64,000 bases of DNA from Artemisia argyi (GCA_030686995.1 CM060692.1:16721465-16785464); one strand, 5' to 3'; shown: positions 10,951 through 23,597, counted from the first letter of the stretch. The notes: generated by a model not told the origin, from the letters alone. Numbers and translations are program-made.

Positions 10951-11142
10951 TCACTTTGATTTTCCCGATAACGATGACGCAAAAAGTTGAGGATACTTTC
11001 TCTGGAATTCATTTTCACGGTTCATTTTCACGTTCCCATGTGAATTCCGGTCCCTGACGAGAGTTCCAACAAACTTTAACAAGCGGAATTCAACTACGTT
11101 TCAAGCGTTTGATTTCACGATCCAAAATTTCAATAGGTTCCT
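10951..11142 (-). pseudogene. pol: T pol C-terminus: chromodomain, separated from integrase by element B
   Basis: Continues in frame from 23603 after removal of element B and one TTCCT copy. It reads EPIEILDREIKRLKRS, a stop (R codon to TGA), then a WNSRQGPEFTWERE block, which is the group II chromodomain signature of Tekay chromoviruses. A 13-bp tandem duplication near 11010-11035 (CGTGAAAATGAAC) shifts the frame. After it the expected RKYPQLF end and a stop at 10953-10951 are visible. Chromodomains direct integrase to marked heterochromatin; this copy cannot work as it is cut, stopped and shifted. Confidence 0.8.
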
Positions 11143-12259
11143 TGATTCCTCCCGAACCGTAACTTGTCTATCACACAAGCTAACCACTTGTGAATGGTTA
11201 ACCGTAATATCTAAATGGATCCCGGGAGAAACTAGCAAAATTAATCCGTGGGAGTTAAGTACAGAAAAAGTACGTGAGTACAGAAAAGTACATCCCCGGG
11301 TCGTTATGTCCTAACGAGGTGTGAACGTGATAGTACTATGACTTGTAATGTGTTGAAATAATATGTATTTAGAAAAATGAGAATCTGAATGACTAACACT
11401 AGAATGTGAATAGTATTGGCTCTGCCACAGCTACATGTTTAGTAACGTGCAATCAGAAACCCTAAAATAGTAAAGGATATTTACAAACATACGTTTAAGT
11501 TTTAAATAAACGTAAACGTAACGAATAAAACAAAACATTCCTAAAGAGGGAATTTGCATGCCTTAGGGGCTTAAATGCAAATTAAATAAACTTAAAATAT
11601 TTACTTCTAATTACAATTTATTTAAAATAATATTTACAAAAGTTATATTAATTATTATTAATTAAAACTATTTATTAACTATTTAATAATTACTTATATA
11701 ATAAGAAAATATAAAGTAAACTTAAATAAATAAACTAAAAAATTAGAAAAGTTTAAAATAATATAAAAGAAATTTTGAAACTAAAAATATATTTATTATA
11801 CAAGTATTCTATTTACTATTAATTATTTACTATTTATTTAATTACTAATACTATTATTTAATTATTATATATACTAAATAAGCAAACAAAAATCTACAAC
11901 TTTTTACAAAATTCTAAAATACTTATAAGAAGCTAAGAAAAATATTAAAACTATATTTTATATACAAAAATAAGCAAACTTAATTAAATATTATTATTTA
12001 TTAATTAAACTAATTAAACTAAATTAATTATTATACATACTAAACTTATTTATAAAATTATAAAACTTTTTATAAAACTATTTCACCATCATAGGAATCC
12101 ATGAAAAATATAAAAAGTTTGTAAAAATTATAAATAAACTGTTTTAAAAATTACTTACTAAAAGAAATATAAACTAAATTAATTATTATAATTATTATAT
12201 GAACAGTAAAAAATGTGAAAAAATTACAGAAAGTAAATTATAGTATGAAGATGCTAAGA

Positions 12260-13760
12260 AAAATAAGTTAGGGCCACCAGCTTATTCCAATAAGCTGTTA
12301 TAAGCTTAACAGTCCAAATAAGCTTAAACGCTAAAACTACCTTAAGTATATTAAGTGTGTAGAGATATTCGGAACTGGTGCTCCAGAGCAAATGGAAGGG
12401 GGTGTGTGACATATGCATGCTACTAGCGAGAGGTCCTAAGTTCGAATCCACACACACCCCATTTTTGCTTTTTATTTTATTTTTTTGATTTTCTTTTTGC
12501 AAAACTGTATAACAAGTAAAAATATATAACTTAAACAAAACCAATTTTTATAAAACTTGGAAATAAGCTCTGTGACAGCTTATTTCCATCTCAGTTGGCC
12601 AAATAAGCTTAAACTCCTTAAATAGAAGCTATCACTTTTGTTAAAGGTTGATATTGGTTTTTCTTTTTATAGAACTATATATATACAAATATTATACATA
12701 TATTATGAAAATAAAACTTATATAATCTAGAAATAAGCCAAACGTGGGCTTATTACCCACACAGTTGAGCTTATGGGCTCTCAGTGGAGTAATGAGCTTG
12801 GAATAAGCTTGAAAAAAAACTATGCAATGAAAATAAAAGCTAAAAGTGTGTATGTACAAGTATAATGGTGATATATAAACAGGAATAAGCACTGAGTAGT
12901 GCTTATAAGTATGAACTTATGGTTTAGACAGTTAAGCCTTTTTGGGCTTAACTTGGATGGATTTGAGGCTTGCAAAAGCCTAGTATAAGCTCCATACTAA
13001 AAAGTAAAGTATAAAAAGTATATATACAAGTATTATATATATATATGTACAAGCTTATGTACTGAGATTGGCAAATAAGCTTGAAACAAGCCAATAAGCA
13101 ATTCAGACACATACAGATCCAAACAGCCCTGCAGTCATTTGTTTGGGCACTTAAAGCTCACTGAATAAGCTCTGAGGTCCAAATAAGCTGTGGTAGTAGC
13201 AAAACTATCTGGTTGGCTTCTCAAAAAGCCCAAGCTCACCAAGTGGGGTCCACTAGTGAGCTTGTAAAAAGCTTATGAAAAACCTCCCATTTGACTACAT
13301 GTGACTGTGTATCAGCACACAAACCAAAATGGGACACAAAAGAAGCCATTTGCAAGCTCTTATAAATAAGCTGCAAGCTTGGGGTTAAGCTTGGATCATG
13401 GAAACTAGTGGATAAGCTCCACATTGAACCAAATTGCACAAGCTGGGGCCAAGTACTAAGCTTCTTATGAGCTTATGAAATTGGGTAATTTTGGATGAGT
13501 ATACTGATGAACAGTAACTCATCCAAATGGTGATAGGTTTAAGTTGATTGCAGCCTATGCAAATAAGCTACAATCTAAAAATGATGCACATGATTTTATA
13601 CTTGGGTTGCTAGGCTTCATGAAAAACCAAGCTTCACAAGCTTATGACCTCTAAAGAGCTTATAGGAGCTTGAAGGAAATGGTGTAAATGGACTGCATAA
13701 GCAGTCCGTTGTTGTGAATGAGCAAACATACAAGCTCCTAATTGACCTATCCAATAAGCC
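12260..13760. repeat. AATAAGC / GCTTATT motif array in B LTR
   Basis: At least 28 occurrences of ATAAGC or GCTTAT in about 1.4 kb by eye, many extended to AATAAGCTT, in both orientations and irregularly spaced. The 5' LTR copy lies at about 19220-20720. The same motif crowds the C LTRs (37590-38420, 57840-58630). Confidence 0.7.
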
Positions 13761-15989
13761 TCAACAAGCTCAACTCTTCCTGAGACCTTGAGATGGACTG
13801 CTTGGTTTCTCACAAAGCCAAGAATCACAAGCTCAAGTCCACTGAGGAGCTTGTTAAGAGCTTTGGAATATCAGCTCACTTCACTGTTTGCTTCAGTGAA
13901 GTGAGTTGATTGGTAACAAAAAGGTGTGGTGAAAAAGCTGTGCAATAAGCAAAATAAGAGAAAGTAAACATGTATATTAACAGATGGCAAGTAGGGCTAT
14001 GATTAACAACAACAAGCTCAGTCACAAGATCAAAAGTCAACAAGCTGCAAGCTTGTTACTTTTGCCTTGTGACTGAGAGACAGGGCAAATTTAGCCTAAA
14101 ATAAGCACAAAATTAAGCACTAAAACATGCATAATAAAATTTTACAAAAATACATAAGCAATACAAGCAACTAAACTTCAAAACCCTACAAGCTTTTAGA
14201 CAGAAACTAAATATTAAAAGCACAATAAAATTAGACTTTTAATTCAAAAACAGAAAATAGGAAAACATTGACTTTTTACATGAACATGAAAAGTTGACTA
14301 ATATGAATTTACAAGCTAATTTATTGACTCAATAAGCTAAAATAAGATGTAGGGACATGAAATTAACAAAACTTAATAACATTTGAACACATATATGAGA
14401 TTTAGACATCAAAACTATAACAGACATGAAATTGAAATAGATAAAAAGGAAAATTGACTTTATACTAAATAAAGCTTGAAATTGACAACTGAACTGAGTT
14501 TAATGACTATTAGGAAAGCACAATCAAACAAGAACAACTTAACCAATACCATTTAACACAGATTAGACAGCAATCAGTTCAGTGAAAACTGAGGGAAATT
14601 TGAGAATGAAAATGCATGCAAAAGACATAATTATCAAGCCTAAATGGTTGTCAAACCATCCAATAACCTAATGATCATACAGGTACAGGAATAATCATCA
14701 CAAGTCATCTCAATCTCCTAAGTCATTCCCAATCCAAACAGTCCCTTAATGATTACTTGTCACATGATTCTTAAGGTTTTCAATGAAAATGAGTATGAGC
14801 CTGAATCCAACCTTTATATTAAAACATAACAAGCATAACTAGACAAAAAAACAACAATCATAACAACTTTAAACAAGAATTACTCACAATCCATAAATAC
14901 AGTGAAAAATTAAATATTAAGCAACTTCACAAACTAACATATAAGCATATAATATTATATTTTAAAAACACTTAATAACAACTATTAAACAGGAAAACAT
15001 AGAAATTAAAGTAAATTAAGAACATGAACAGTAAATTGCAAAATTGGAAAATAAAGCTTGCAAGGTACACAAGGCTGAGAACCCAAGAACCCAAGATCAC
15101 TATCTATCCTACAGCTTCCCAAGAAGATCCTAAACCCAAGCAATCCAAATTCCACCTTGCTCCTTGCAGGATTCACCAAGAACACATGTTTTTTAATTAT
15201 TTTCTATTTTCTACCTTTTTTTAGTGATTTTTGAATTTTAAAGATTCAAACTGATTAATTGGATTCTAAAAGCTTTAAAGCTTTGTCAAGAGCTTATCTG
15301 CCTAGTACTATCCATTGAAATAGTTATAATCAAACAAGAAAATAAATGATATTAAAATTTAGAGAACATTAAACCAAAACATGAATTTAAAAGTGAACTA
15401 ACATTAAAACTGTAAATTATGATTCCATTACACTAATTTGAAGTAAATTACAACATTTAAACTAAGAAAGACATTTAATTTAAGAAAACATTAAAGTTAC
15501 ATTACAATACGTGACCTAGGCTATTCCAAAGGTGTCTTTACTCTCTTCCTTCTTCCTCTTTTATAGCATCTCTGAGTTCCCCACTTGATTCCAGTCAAAT
15601 CCCACCATCATTTGTGACCATTGGATGTGCAGAAGTAATCCTAGCCTTTAAAGTTACTTTTGGCGCCAAAAGTAGAAATTGTTGCTTGTGGCCGTTTTTA
15701 TGCAATTAATGCATCTTGGTTACATGTGGAGGTGGAGGGGACAAGGTGAGAGTAGTAGGGGGTGAGGTGATGGGCAAAACAGTGGGTAATGGAGTGGTAT
15801 TGGTTTTGCAGTGGTGGTGTGAGGAAGAAGAGGGAAAGGGGTGGTATTGGTGGGTTTGACTGGGGAGTTTGACCCGGTATTTTATTTATTTAACAAATGG
15901 GCTGGAGTGAGCTGGGCCAAGGTTTGGGTGGGTTGTGTTTGTATTTGGATTAAAGGATTTGGATTGTTGGATTATTAATAGATCCGTTT

Positions 15990-16460
15990 GGTTTGTAGTT
16001 AAATAAGCCCAAGGACCAAATTTGCCATTTCTGAATTCTTGAGGGACTAAACCTGTTGCAATTCAAAAATTATCACAAGCACTAATTATGCCATGTTAGA
16101 TAAACCAAAGGACTATTTTTCATTAATTACAATTTTTAAACACCCGGGGGACCATTTATGTAATTTTTCATAGTTTAGGGGGTTAAATTATAATTTCCTC
16201 AAAGTTATCAAAAAGGTTCCAATTTGTCATTCATGCATAGTACAGGGGTATTTTGTATTAAATTTCCATTTTATAATACCCAGGGACCTATTTTGCCAAT
16301 TTTGTAACTTGAGGGGTAAAAGTTGTCAGTTTGTGTAAACTTTCATCCAGGGATCATTTGTGAACATTTTTGACTTCCCAAGGGCTAAAGTTGACTTTTT
16401 ACTCATTTAAAACCTTCAGGGACTAGTTTTGCCAAATTGTGAAACTTGAGGGACTGAAAC
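15990..16460. repeat. Degenerate AGGGACTAAATTTGCC phrase repeats in B LTR
   Basis: About a dozen imperfect units of roughly 30-45 nt built around GGGACTA/GGGACCA followed by TTTGCCA or TTTGTA (for example 16049, 16109, 16147, 16283, 16430). The copy in the other LTR is at 22970-23430, and the C LTRs hold the opposite-strand form (TTAGTCCC, AGTCCCTG) at 35590-35930. Confidence 0.65.
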
Positions 16461-16631
16461 TGCAATTATGCAAACTTTGTACGTTTTTCATCTGTTTTTG
16501 CATATTTTGCATTTGAAACATATAAAACACACTTCTAAGATATTTTAAGTATTTTGATGCATATTTGAGTGTTTTTGGATGTTTTGGCAGTTCAGATTGG
16601 TATAAAATGATGAGTATTTAGACACTCATCA

Positions 16632-18060
16632 ATCCTCCACACTAAACTATTGCTAGTCCCTAGCAATATTTTATGAAAAATTAATGGATTTCATCTCTTT
16701 ACCAAAAGCCATCACTTCTGGAGTAGCCAGGTGTAAGAACTGTGGCACACCTGATAACCGTGTGATTTTGAGCAAACCACTAGCTGTCAACGGATTTGAT
16801 TCGTCTTTACCAAAAGCCGTTTGCTTCTGGACTAGCCAACTCTTGATGGAATAGTCAACATCTTGGTGAGCTGATTACCAATTATGGTTTTTCCACGGCC
16901 TTTACCACAAGCCATAATCTTGCGGGCTAGCCAACTCATTCGCTTTATGGGATATGGGGAGTTGAGGAACCATACAATTTTTGGCAAATTACAAGCCATC
17001 AACGGGTTTGAGATATCTTTACCAAGAGCCGTTTGCTCCTGGATTAGCCAATCCTTATGTGGTTTAGACATGGTGGATTGATTACCATTTGTTGTATTTA
17101 GTGCAAAACACTAATACCAAGTGAAAAAAAAAAAAAAAAATTAAATTTTGGCCATTTTTGGGAAAAAGGGCATACAAGGGTATATAAGTGATCAAATTCG
17201 CCAGAATTTCTCCCCCCCCCCCCCCCCCCCCACACACTTAGAAATGAATATTGTCCTCAATATTCAAAGTCCCGGCTATTATGCCGAATCCTTGAACGTA
17301 AAAAGATAACATTTAAAACTAAGTGGGGTAACACAACAATTATTTTATTTTTCTGTATTTACAATTTTTCATTTCATTTTCAAGATATATACAACATGTG
17401 GGACACACCCCCACACTTGGGTGGTACACACGGGTGAAAACCCATGTATATGCTACTGTTTTTGATTACCAAGTCGCTAGCTTGACTTGACCCCGAATTA
17501 AATTGTCCATGGGGAAATGGAGTGGGATTGCCACTCAAAGATAGGTTGAGAAATTGGAGTGGGATTGCCACTCACAGAATTATGAAATGATAAGATAAAG
17601 GAGATTATTTTTGGTTTTTATCTTTTATAAATGTTTTTGTATTTTTAGATTTGTATATATATGTACAAAAGAAAGAAAATTCCTAACAACCGCCCCTCGA
17701 AAGGGAATCTGGGTCTGACAGAGCTCAGTAACTGTAAACAGCCAACAACCAAATGTTGTAACTGAGGGACTATCAAACTGTGCAAGTTGTGTGCAAAGGA
17801 AAAATGTTTTTTTTTTTTTATTTTTTTTTTCTTTTTTTTATTTTATATTGTTTATGAAATGAAATATGATATAGTATATGTAATCACTACCTCCCAGGCT
17901 TGTGTCAGGTTTACCACGCTAGCTAATCACTTGTGAATGATCAACTGTAATAAATATGCCCTGACAGCCTCAGAGTTGAATGATAAAGTATATATAATAT
18001 ACATACAAGGATAGATATTTCAACAAAATATAAAATACAAGTCATAGTAGGCAGCACACC
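16632..18060 (-). other. B interior: pol tail, Athila 3' UTR repeats, leader; no gene
   Basis: On the minus strand from the PBS: leader with a diverged U5-like segment (17885-17975) and T/A homopolymer runs (17808-17845); then the remnant of the pol end (17517-17491) and the GTCAAGCTAGCGACT stretch that also follows pol in C; a C20 run (about 17212-17231); then four copies of a ~38-nt unit (16700, 16806, 16901, 17020) shared with C upstream of its PPT. Short open frames here have no domains. Confidence 0.8.
16700..17057 (-). repeat. Four ~38-nt units (CTTTACCA..AGCC..TAGCCA) near the B PPT
   Basis: Plus-strand starts at about 16700, 16806, 16901 and 17020, spacing roughly 95-120 nt. Each has CTTTACCA(A/C)(A/G)AGCC, about 12 variable bases, then CTAGCCA or a variant. 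Homologous units in C lie at 55311, 55403 and 55518 in the opposite strand sense, matching the opposite orientation of the two elements. Confidence 0.75.
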
Positions 18061-18078
18061 TCCCCGGCAACGGCGCCA
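18061..18078 (-). other. Primer-binding site of B, perfect to tRNA-Asp
   Basis: The minus strand reads TGGCGCCGTTGCCGGGGA, the exact complement of the 3' end of plant tRNA-Asp(GUC) including CCA as I recall it. It lies five bases from the 5' LTR edge. Confidence 0.93.
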
Positions 18079-18083
18079 AAATT

Positions 18084-21000
18084 TGATTCCTCCCGAACCG
18101 TCACTTGTCTATCACACAAGCTAACCACTTGTGAATGGTTAACCGTAATATCTAAATGGAGCCCGGGAGAAACTAGCAAAATTAATCCGTGGGAGTTAAG
18201 TACAGAAAAAGTACGTGAGTACAGAAAAGTACATCCCCGGGTCGTTATGTCCCAACGAGGTGTGAACGTGATAGTACTATGACTTGTAATGTGTTGAAAT
18301 AATATGTATTTAGAAAAATGGGAATCTGAATGACTAACACTGGAATGTGAATAGTACTGGCTCTGCCACAGCTACATGTTTAAGTAACGTGCAATCAGAA
18401 ACCCTAAAATAGTAAAGGATATTTACAAACGTACGTTTAAGTTTTAAATAAACGTAAACGTAACGAATAAAACAAAACATTCCTAAAGAGGGAATTTGCA
18501 TGCCTTAGGGGCTTAAATGCAAATTAAATAAACTTAAAATATTTACTTCTAATTACAATTTATTTAAAATAATATTTACAAAAGTTATATTAATTATTAT
18601 TAATTAAAACTATTTATTAACTATTTAATAATTACTTATATAATAAGAAAATATAAAATAAACTTAAATAAATAAACTAAAAAATTAGAAAAGTTTAAAA
18701 TAATATAAAAGAAATTTTGAAACTAAAAATATATTTATTATACAAGTATTCTATTTACTATTAATTATTTACTATTTATTTAATTACTAATACTATTATT
18801 TAATTATTATATATACTAAATAAGCAAACAAAAATCTACAACTTTTTACAAAATTATAAAATACTTATAAGAAGCTAAGAAAAATATTAAAACTATATTT
18901 TATATACAAAAATAAGCAAACTTAATTAAATACTATTATTTATTAATTAAACTAATTAAACTAAATTAATTATTATACATACTAAACTTATTTATAAAAT
19001 TATAAAACTTTTTATAAAACTATTTCACCATCATAGGAATCCATAAAAAATATAAAAAGTTTGTAAAAATTATAAATAAACTGTTTTAAAAATTACTTAC
19101 TAATTATTTACTAAAAGAAATATAAACTAAATTAATTATTATAATTATTATATGAACAGTAAAAAATGTGAAAAAATTACAGAAAGTAAATTATAGTATG
19201 CAGATGCTAAGAAAAATAAGTTAGGGCCACCAGCTTATTCCAATAAGCTGTTATAAGCTTAACAGTCCAAAAAAGCTTAAACACTAAAACTACCTTAAGT
19301 ATATTAAGTGTGTAGAGATATTCGGAACTGGTGCCCCAGAGCAAATGGAAGGGGGTGTGTGACATATGCATGCTACTAGCGAGAGGTCCTAAGTTCGAAT
19401 CCACACACACCCCATTTTTGCTTTTTATTTTATTTTTTTGATTTTCTTTTTTTTAAAACTGTATAACAAGTAAAAATATATAACTTAAACAAAACCAATT
19501 TTTATAAAACTTGGAAATAAGCTCTGTGACAGCTTATTTCCATCTCAGTTGGCCAAATAAGCTCAAACTCCTTAAATAGAAACTATCACTTTTGTTAAAG
19601 GTTGATTTTGGTTTTTCTTTTTATAGAACTATATATATACAGATATTATACATATATTATGAAAATAAAACTTATATAATCTAGAAATAAGCCAAACGTG
19701 GGCTTATTACCCACACAGTTGAGCTTATGGGCTCTCAGTTGAGTAATGAGCTTGGAATAAGCTTGAAAAAAAACTATGCAGTGAAAATAAAAGCTAAAAG
19801 TGTGTATGTACAAGTATAATGGTGATATATAAACAGGAATAAGCACTGAGTAGTGCTTATAAGTATGAACTTATGGTTTAGACAGTTAAACCTTTTTGGG
19901 CTTAACTTGGATGGATTTGAGGCTTGCAAAAGCCTAGTATAAGCTCCATACTAAAAAGTAAATTATAAAAAGTATATATACAAGTATTATATATATATAT
20001 ATATATATATGTACAAGCTTATGTACTGAGATTGGTAAATAAGCTTGAAACAAGCCAATAAGCAATTCAGACACATACAGATCCAAACAGCCCTGCAGTC
20101 ATTTGTTTGGGCACTTAAAGCTCACTGAATAAGCTCCGAGGTCCAAATAAGCTGTGGTAGTAGCAAAACTATCTGGTTGGCTTCTCAAAAAGCCCAAGCT
20201 CACCAAGTGGGGTCCACTAGTGAGCTTGTAAAAAACTTATGAAAAACCTCCCATTTGACTACATGTGACTGTGTATCAGCACACAAACCAAAATGGGACA
20301 CAAAAGAAGCCACTTGCAAGCTCTTATAAATAAGCTGCAAGCTTGGGGTTAAGCTTGGATCATGGAAACTAGTGGATAAGCTCCACATTGAACCAAATTG
20401 CACAAGCTGGGGCCAAGTACTAAGCTTCTTATGAGCTTATGAAATTGGGTAATTTTGGATGAGTATACTGATGAACAGTAACTCATCCAAATGGTGATAG
20501 GTTTAAGCTGATTGCAGCCTATGCAAATAAGCTACAATCTAAAAATGATGCACAGGATTTTATGCTTGGGTTGCTAGGCTTCATGAAAAACCAAGCTTCA
20601 CAAGCTTATGACCTCTAAAGAGCTTATAGGAGCTTGAAGGAAATGGTGTAAATGGACTGCATAAGCAGTCCATTGTTGTGAATGAGCAAACATACAAGCT
20701 CCTAATTGACCTATCCAATAAGCCTCAACAAGCTCAACTCTTCCTGAGACCTTGAGATGGACTGCTTGGTTTCTCACAAAGCCAAGAATCACAAGCTCAA
20801 GTCCACTGAGGAGCTTGTTAAGAGCTTTGGAATATCAGCTCACTTCACTGTTTGCTTCAGTGAAGTGAGTTGATTGGTAACAAAAAGGTGTAGTGAAAAA
20901 GCTGTGCAATAAGCAAAATAAGAGAAAGTAAACATGTATATTAACAGATGGCAAGTAGGGCTATGATTAACAACAACAAGCTCAGTCACAAGATCAAAAG

Positions 21001-23597
21001 TCAACAAGCTGCAAGCTTGTTACTTTTGCCTTGTGACTGAGAGACAGGGCAAATTTAGCCTAAAATAAGCACAAAATTAAGCACTAAAACATGCATAATA
21101 AAATTTTACAAAAATACATAAGCAATACAAGCAACTAAACTTCAAAACCCTACAAGCTTTTAGACAGAAACTAAATATTAAAAGCACAATAAAATTAGAC
21201 TTTTAATTCAAAAACAGAAAATAGGAAAACATTGACTTTTTACATGAACATGAAAAGTTTACTAATATGAATTTACAAGCTAATTTACTGACTCAATAAG
21301 CTAAAATAAGATGTAGGGACATGAAATTAACAAAACTTAATAACATTTGAACACATATATGAGATTTAGACATCAAAACTATAACAGACATGAAATTGAA
21401 ATAGATAAAAAGGAAAATTGACTTTATACTAAATAAAGCTTGAAATTGACAACTGAACTGAGTTTAATGACTATTAGGAAAGCACAATCAAACAAGAACA
21501 ACTTAACCAATACCATTTAACACAGATTAGACAGCAATCAGTTCAGTGAAAACTGAGGGAAATTTGAGAATGAAAATGCATGCAAAAGACATAATTATCA
21601 AGCCTAAATGGTTGTCAAACCATCCAATAACCTAATGATCATACAGGTACAGGAATAATCATCACAAGTCATCTCCATCTCCTAAGTCATTCCCAATCCA
21701 AATAGTCCCTTAATGATCACTTGTCACATGATTCTTAAGGTTTTCAATGAAAATGAGTATGAGCCTGAATCCAACCTTTATATTAAAACATAACAAGCAT
21801 AACTAGACAGAAAAACAACAATCATAACAACTTTAAACAAGAATTACTCACAATCCATAAATACAGTGAAAAATTAAATATTAAGCAACTTCACAAACTA
21901 ACATATAAGCATATAATATTATACTTTAAAAACACTTAATAACAACTATTAAACAGGAAAACATAGAAATTAAAGTAAATTAAGAACATGAACAGTAAAT
22001 CGCAAAATTGGAAAATAAAGCTTACAAGGTACACAAGGCTGAGAACCCAAGAACCCAAGATCACTATCTATCCTACAGCTTCCCAAGAAGATCCTAAACC
22101 CAAGCAATCCAAATTCCACCTTGCTCCTTGCAGGATTCACCAAGAACACATGTTTTTTTAATTATTTTCTATTTTCTACTTTTTTTTAGTGATTTTTGAA
22201 TTTTAAAGATTCAAACTGATTAATTGGATTCTAAAAGCTTTAAAGCTTTGTCAAGAGCTTATCTGCCTAGTACTATCCATTGAAACAGTTATAATCAAAC
22301 AAGAAAATAAATGATATTGAAATTTAGAGAACATTAAACCAAAACATGAATTTAAAAGTGAACTAACATTAAAACTGTAAATTATGATTCCATTACACTA
22401 ATTTGAAGTAAATTACAACATTTAAACTAAGAAAGACATTTAATTTAAGAAAACATTAAAGTTATATTACAATACGTGACCTAGGCTATTCCAAAGGTGT
22501 CTTTACTCTCTTCCTTCTTCCTCTTTTATAGCATCTCTGTGTTCCCCATTTGATTCCAGTCAAATCTCACCATCATTTGTGACCATTGGATGTGCAGAAG
22601 TAATCCTAGCCTTTAAAGTTACTTTTGGCGCCAAAAGTAGAAATTGTTGCTTGTGGCCGTTTTTATGCAATTAATGCATCTTGGTTACATGTGGAGGTGG
22701 AGGGGACAAGGTGAGAGTAGTAGGGGGTGAGGTGATGGGCAAAACAGTGGGTAATGGAGTGGTATTGGTTTTGCAGTGGTGGTGTGAGGAAGAAGAGGGA
22801 AAGGGGTGGTATTGGTGGGTTTGACTGGGGAGTTTGACCCGGTATTTTATTTATTTAACAAATGGGCTGGAGTGAGCTGGGCCAAGGTTTGGGTGGGTTG
22901 TGTTTGTATTTGGATTAAAGGATTTGGATTGTTGGATTATTAATAGATCCGTTTGGTTTGTAGTTAAATAAGCCCAAGGACCAAATTTGCCATTTCTGAA
23001 TTCTTGAGGGACTAAACCTGTTGCAATTCAAAAATTATCACAAGGACTAATTATGCCATGTTAGATAAACCAAAGGACTATTTTTCATTAATTACAATTT
23101 TTAAACACCCGGGGGACCATTTATGTAATTTTTCATAGTTTAGGGGGTTAAATTGTAATTTCCTCAAAGTTATCAAAAAGGTTTCAATTTGTCATTCATG
23201 CATAGTACAGGGGTATTTTGTATTAAATTTCCATTTTATAATACCCAGGGACCTATTTTGCCAATTTTGTAACTTGAGGGGTAAAAGTTGCCAGTTTGTG
23301 TAAACTTTCATCCAGGGATCATTTGTGAACATTTTTGACTTCCCAAGGACTAAAGTTGACTTTTTACTCATTTAAAACCTTCAGGGACTAGTTTTGCCAA
23401 ATTGTGAAACTTGAGGGACTGAAACTGCCAATTATGCAAACTTTGTACGTTTTTCATCTGTTTTTGCATATTTTGCATTTGAAACATATAAAACACACTT
23501 CTAAGATATTTTAAGTATTTTGATGCATATTTGAGTGTTTTTGGATGTTTTGGCAGTTTAGATTGGTATAAAATGATGAGTATTTAGACACTCATCA
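18084..23597 (-). repeat. B 5' LTR (5,514 bp)
   Basis: Adjacent to the PBS, so the 5' LTR. It is near-identical to 11143-16631; the visible differences include a 11-bp duplication near 19101 and a longer TA tract near 19988-20010. Its outer end, read on the minus strand, aligns with the LTR start of element C (shared TGATGAGTG, CTGCCAAAACATCC and AACAAAGTTT-like blocks), which shows B and C are related families. Confidence 0.93.

Larger units (their letters stand above)
11143..16631 (-). repeat. B 3' LTR (5,489 bp)
   Basis: Direct repeat of 18084-23597, preceded on the minus strand by the PPT AGTGTGGAGGAT (16643-16632). It carries a dense AATAAGC/GCTTATT array (12260-13760), a very AT-rich block (11580-12240) and a run of AGGGACTAAATTTGCC-like units (15990-16460). 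No ORF of coding character; the short open frames repeat at the same places in both LTRs. Confidence 0.93.
11143..23597 (-). mobile_element. Element B: Athila-type deletion derivative with giant 5.5-kb LTRs, complete
   Basis: LTRs 11143-16631 and 18084-23597 begin TGATTCCTCCCG and end CACTCATCA; the TSD is TTCCT (11138-11142 and 23598-23602). The PBS at 18078-18061 is a perfect 18-nt complement of tRNA-Asp. Only 1,452 bp separates the LTRs and it holds no gag-pol, yet it keeps the last codons of an Athila pol (near 17517-17491) and the Athila 3' untranslated repeats. Read on the minus strand, its LTR start and PPT region align with those of Athila element C. So B is an internally deleted relative with longer LTRs. 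LTR identity is high by eye (roughly 98-99%). It sits in the chromodomain of T. Confidence 0.93.

Noticed and set aside
17212..17231. Long C and G runs (also 3755, 31544, 45223, 51042) as special structures
   Set aside because: Single homopolymers without a second G tract nearby; lengths differ between LTR copies and may be sequencing noise.
18230..18260. Second tRNA-Asp 5'-like site in U5 of B and C (GTCGTTATGTCC)
   Set aside because: Only about 8 of 10 positions match before similarity ends; not distinguishable from chance, unlike element A.
11143..23597. Segmental or tandem duplication of 5.5 kb
   Set aside because: The copies end in TG...CA, are flanked by TTCCT duplications and enclose a perfect PBS and a PPT, so they are LTRs.
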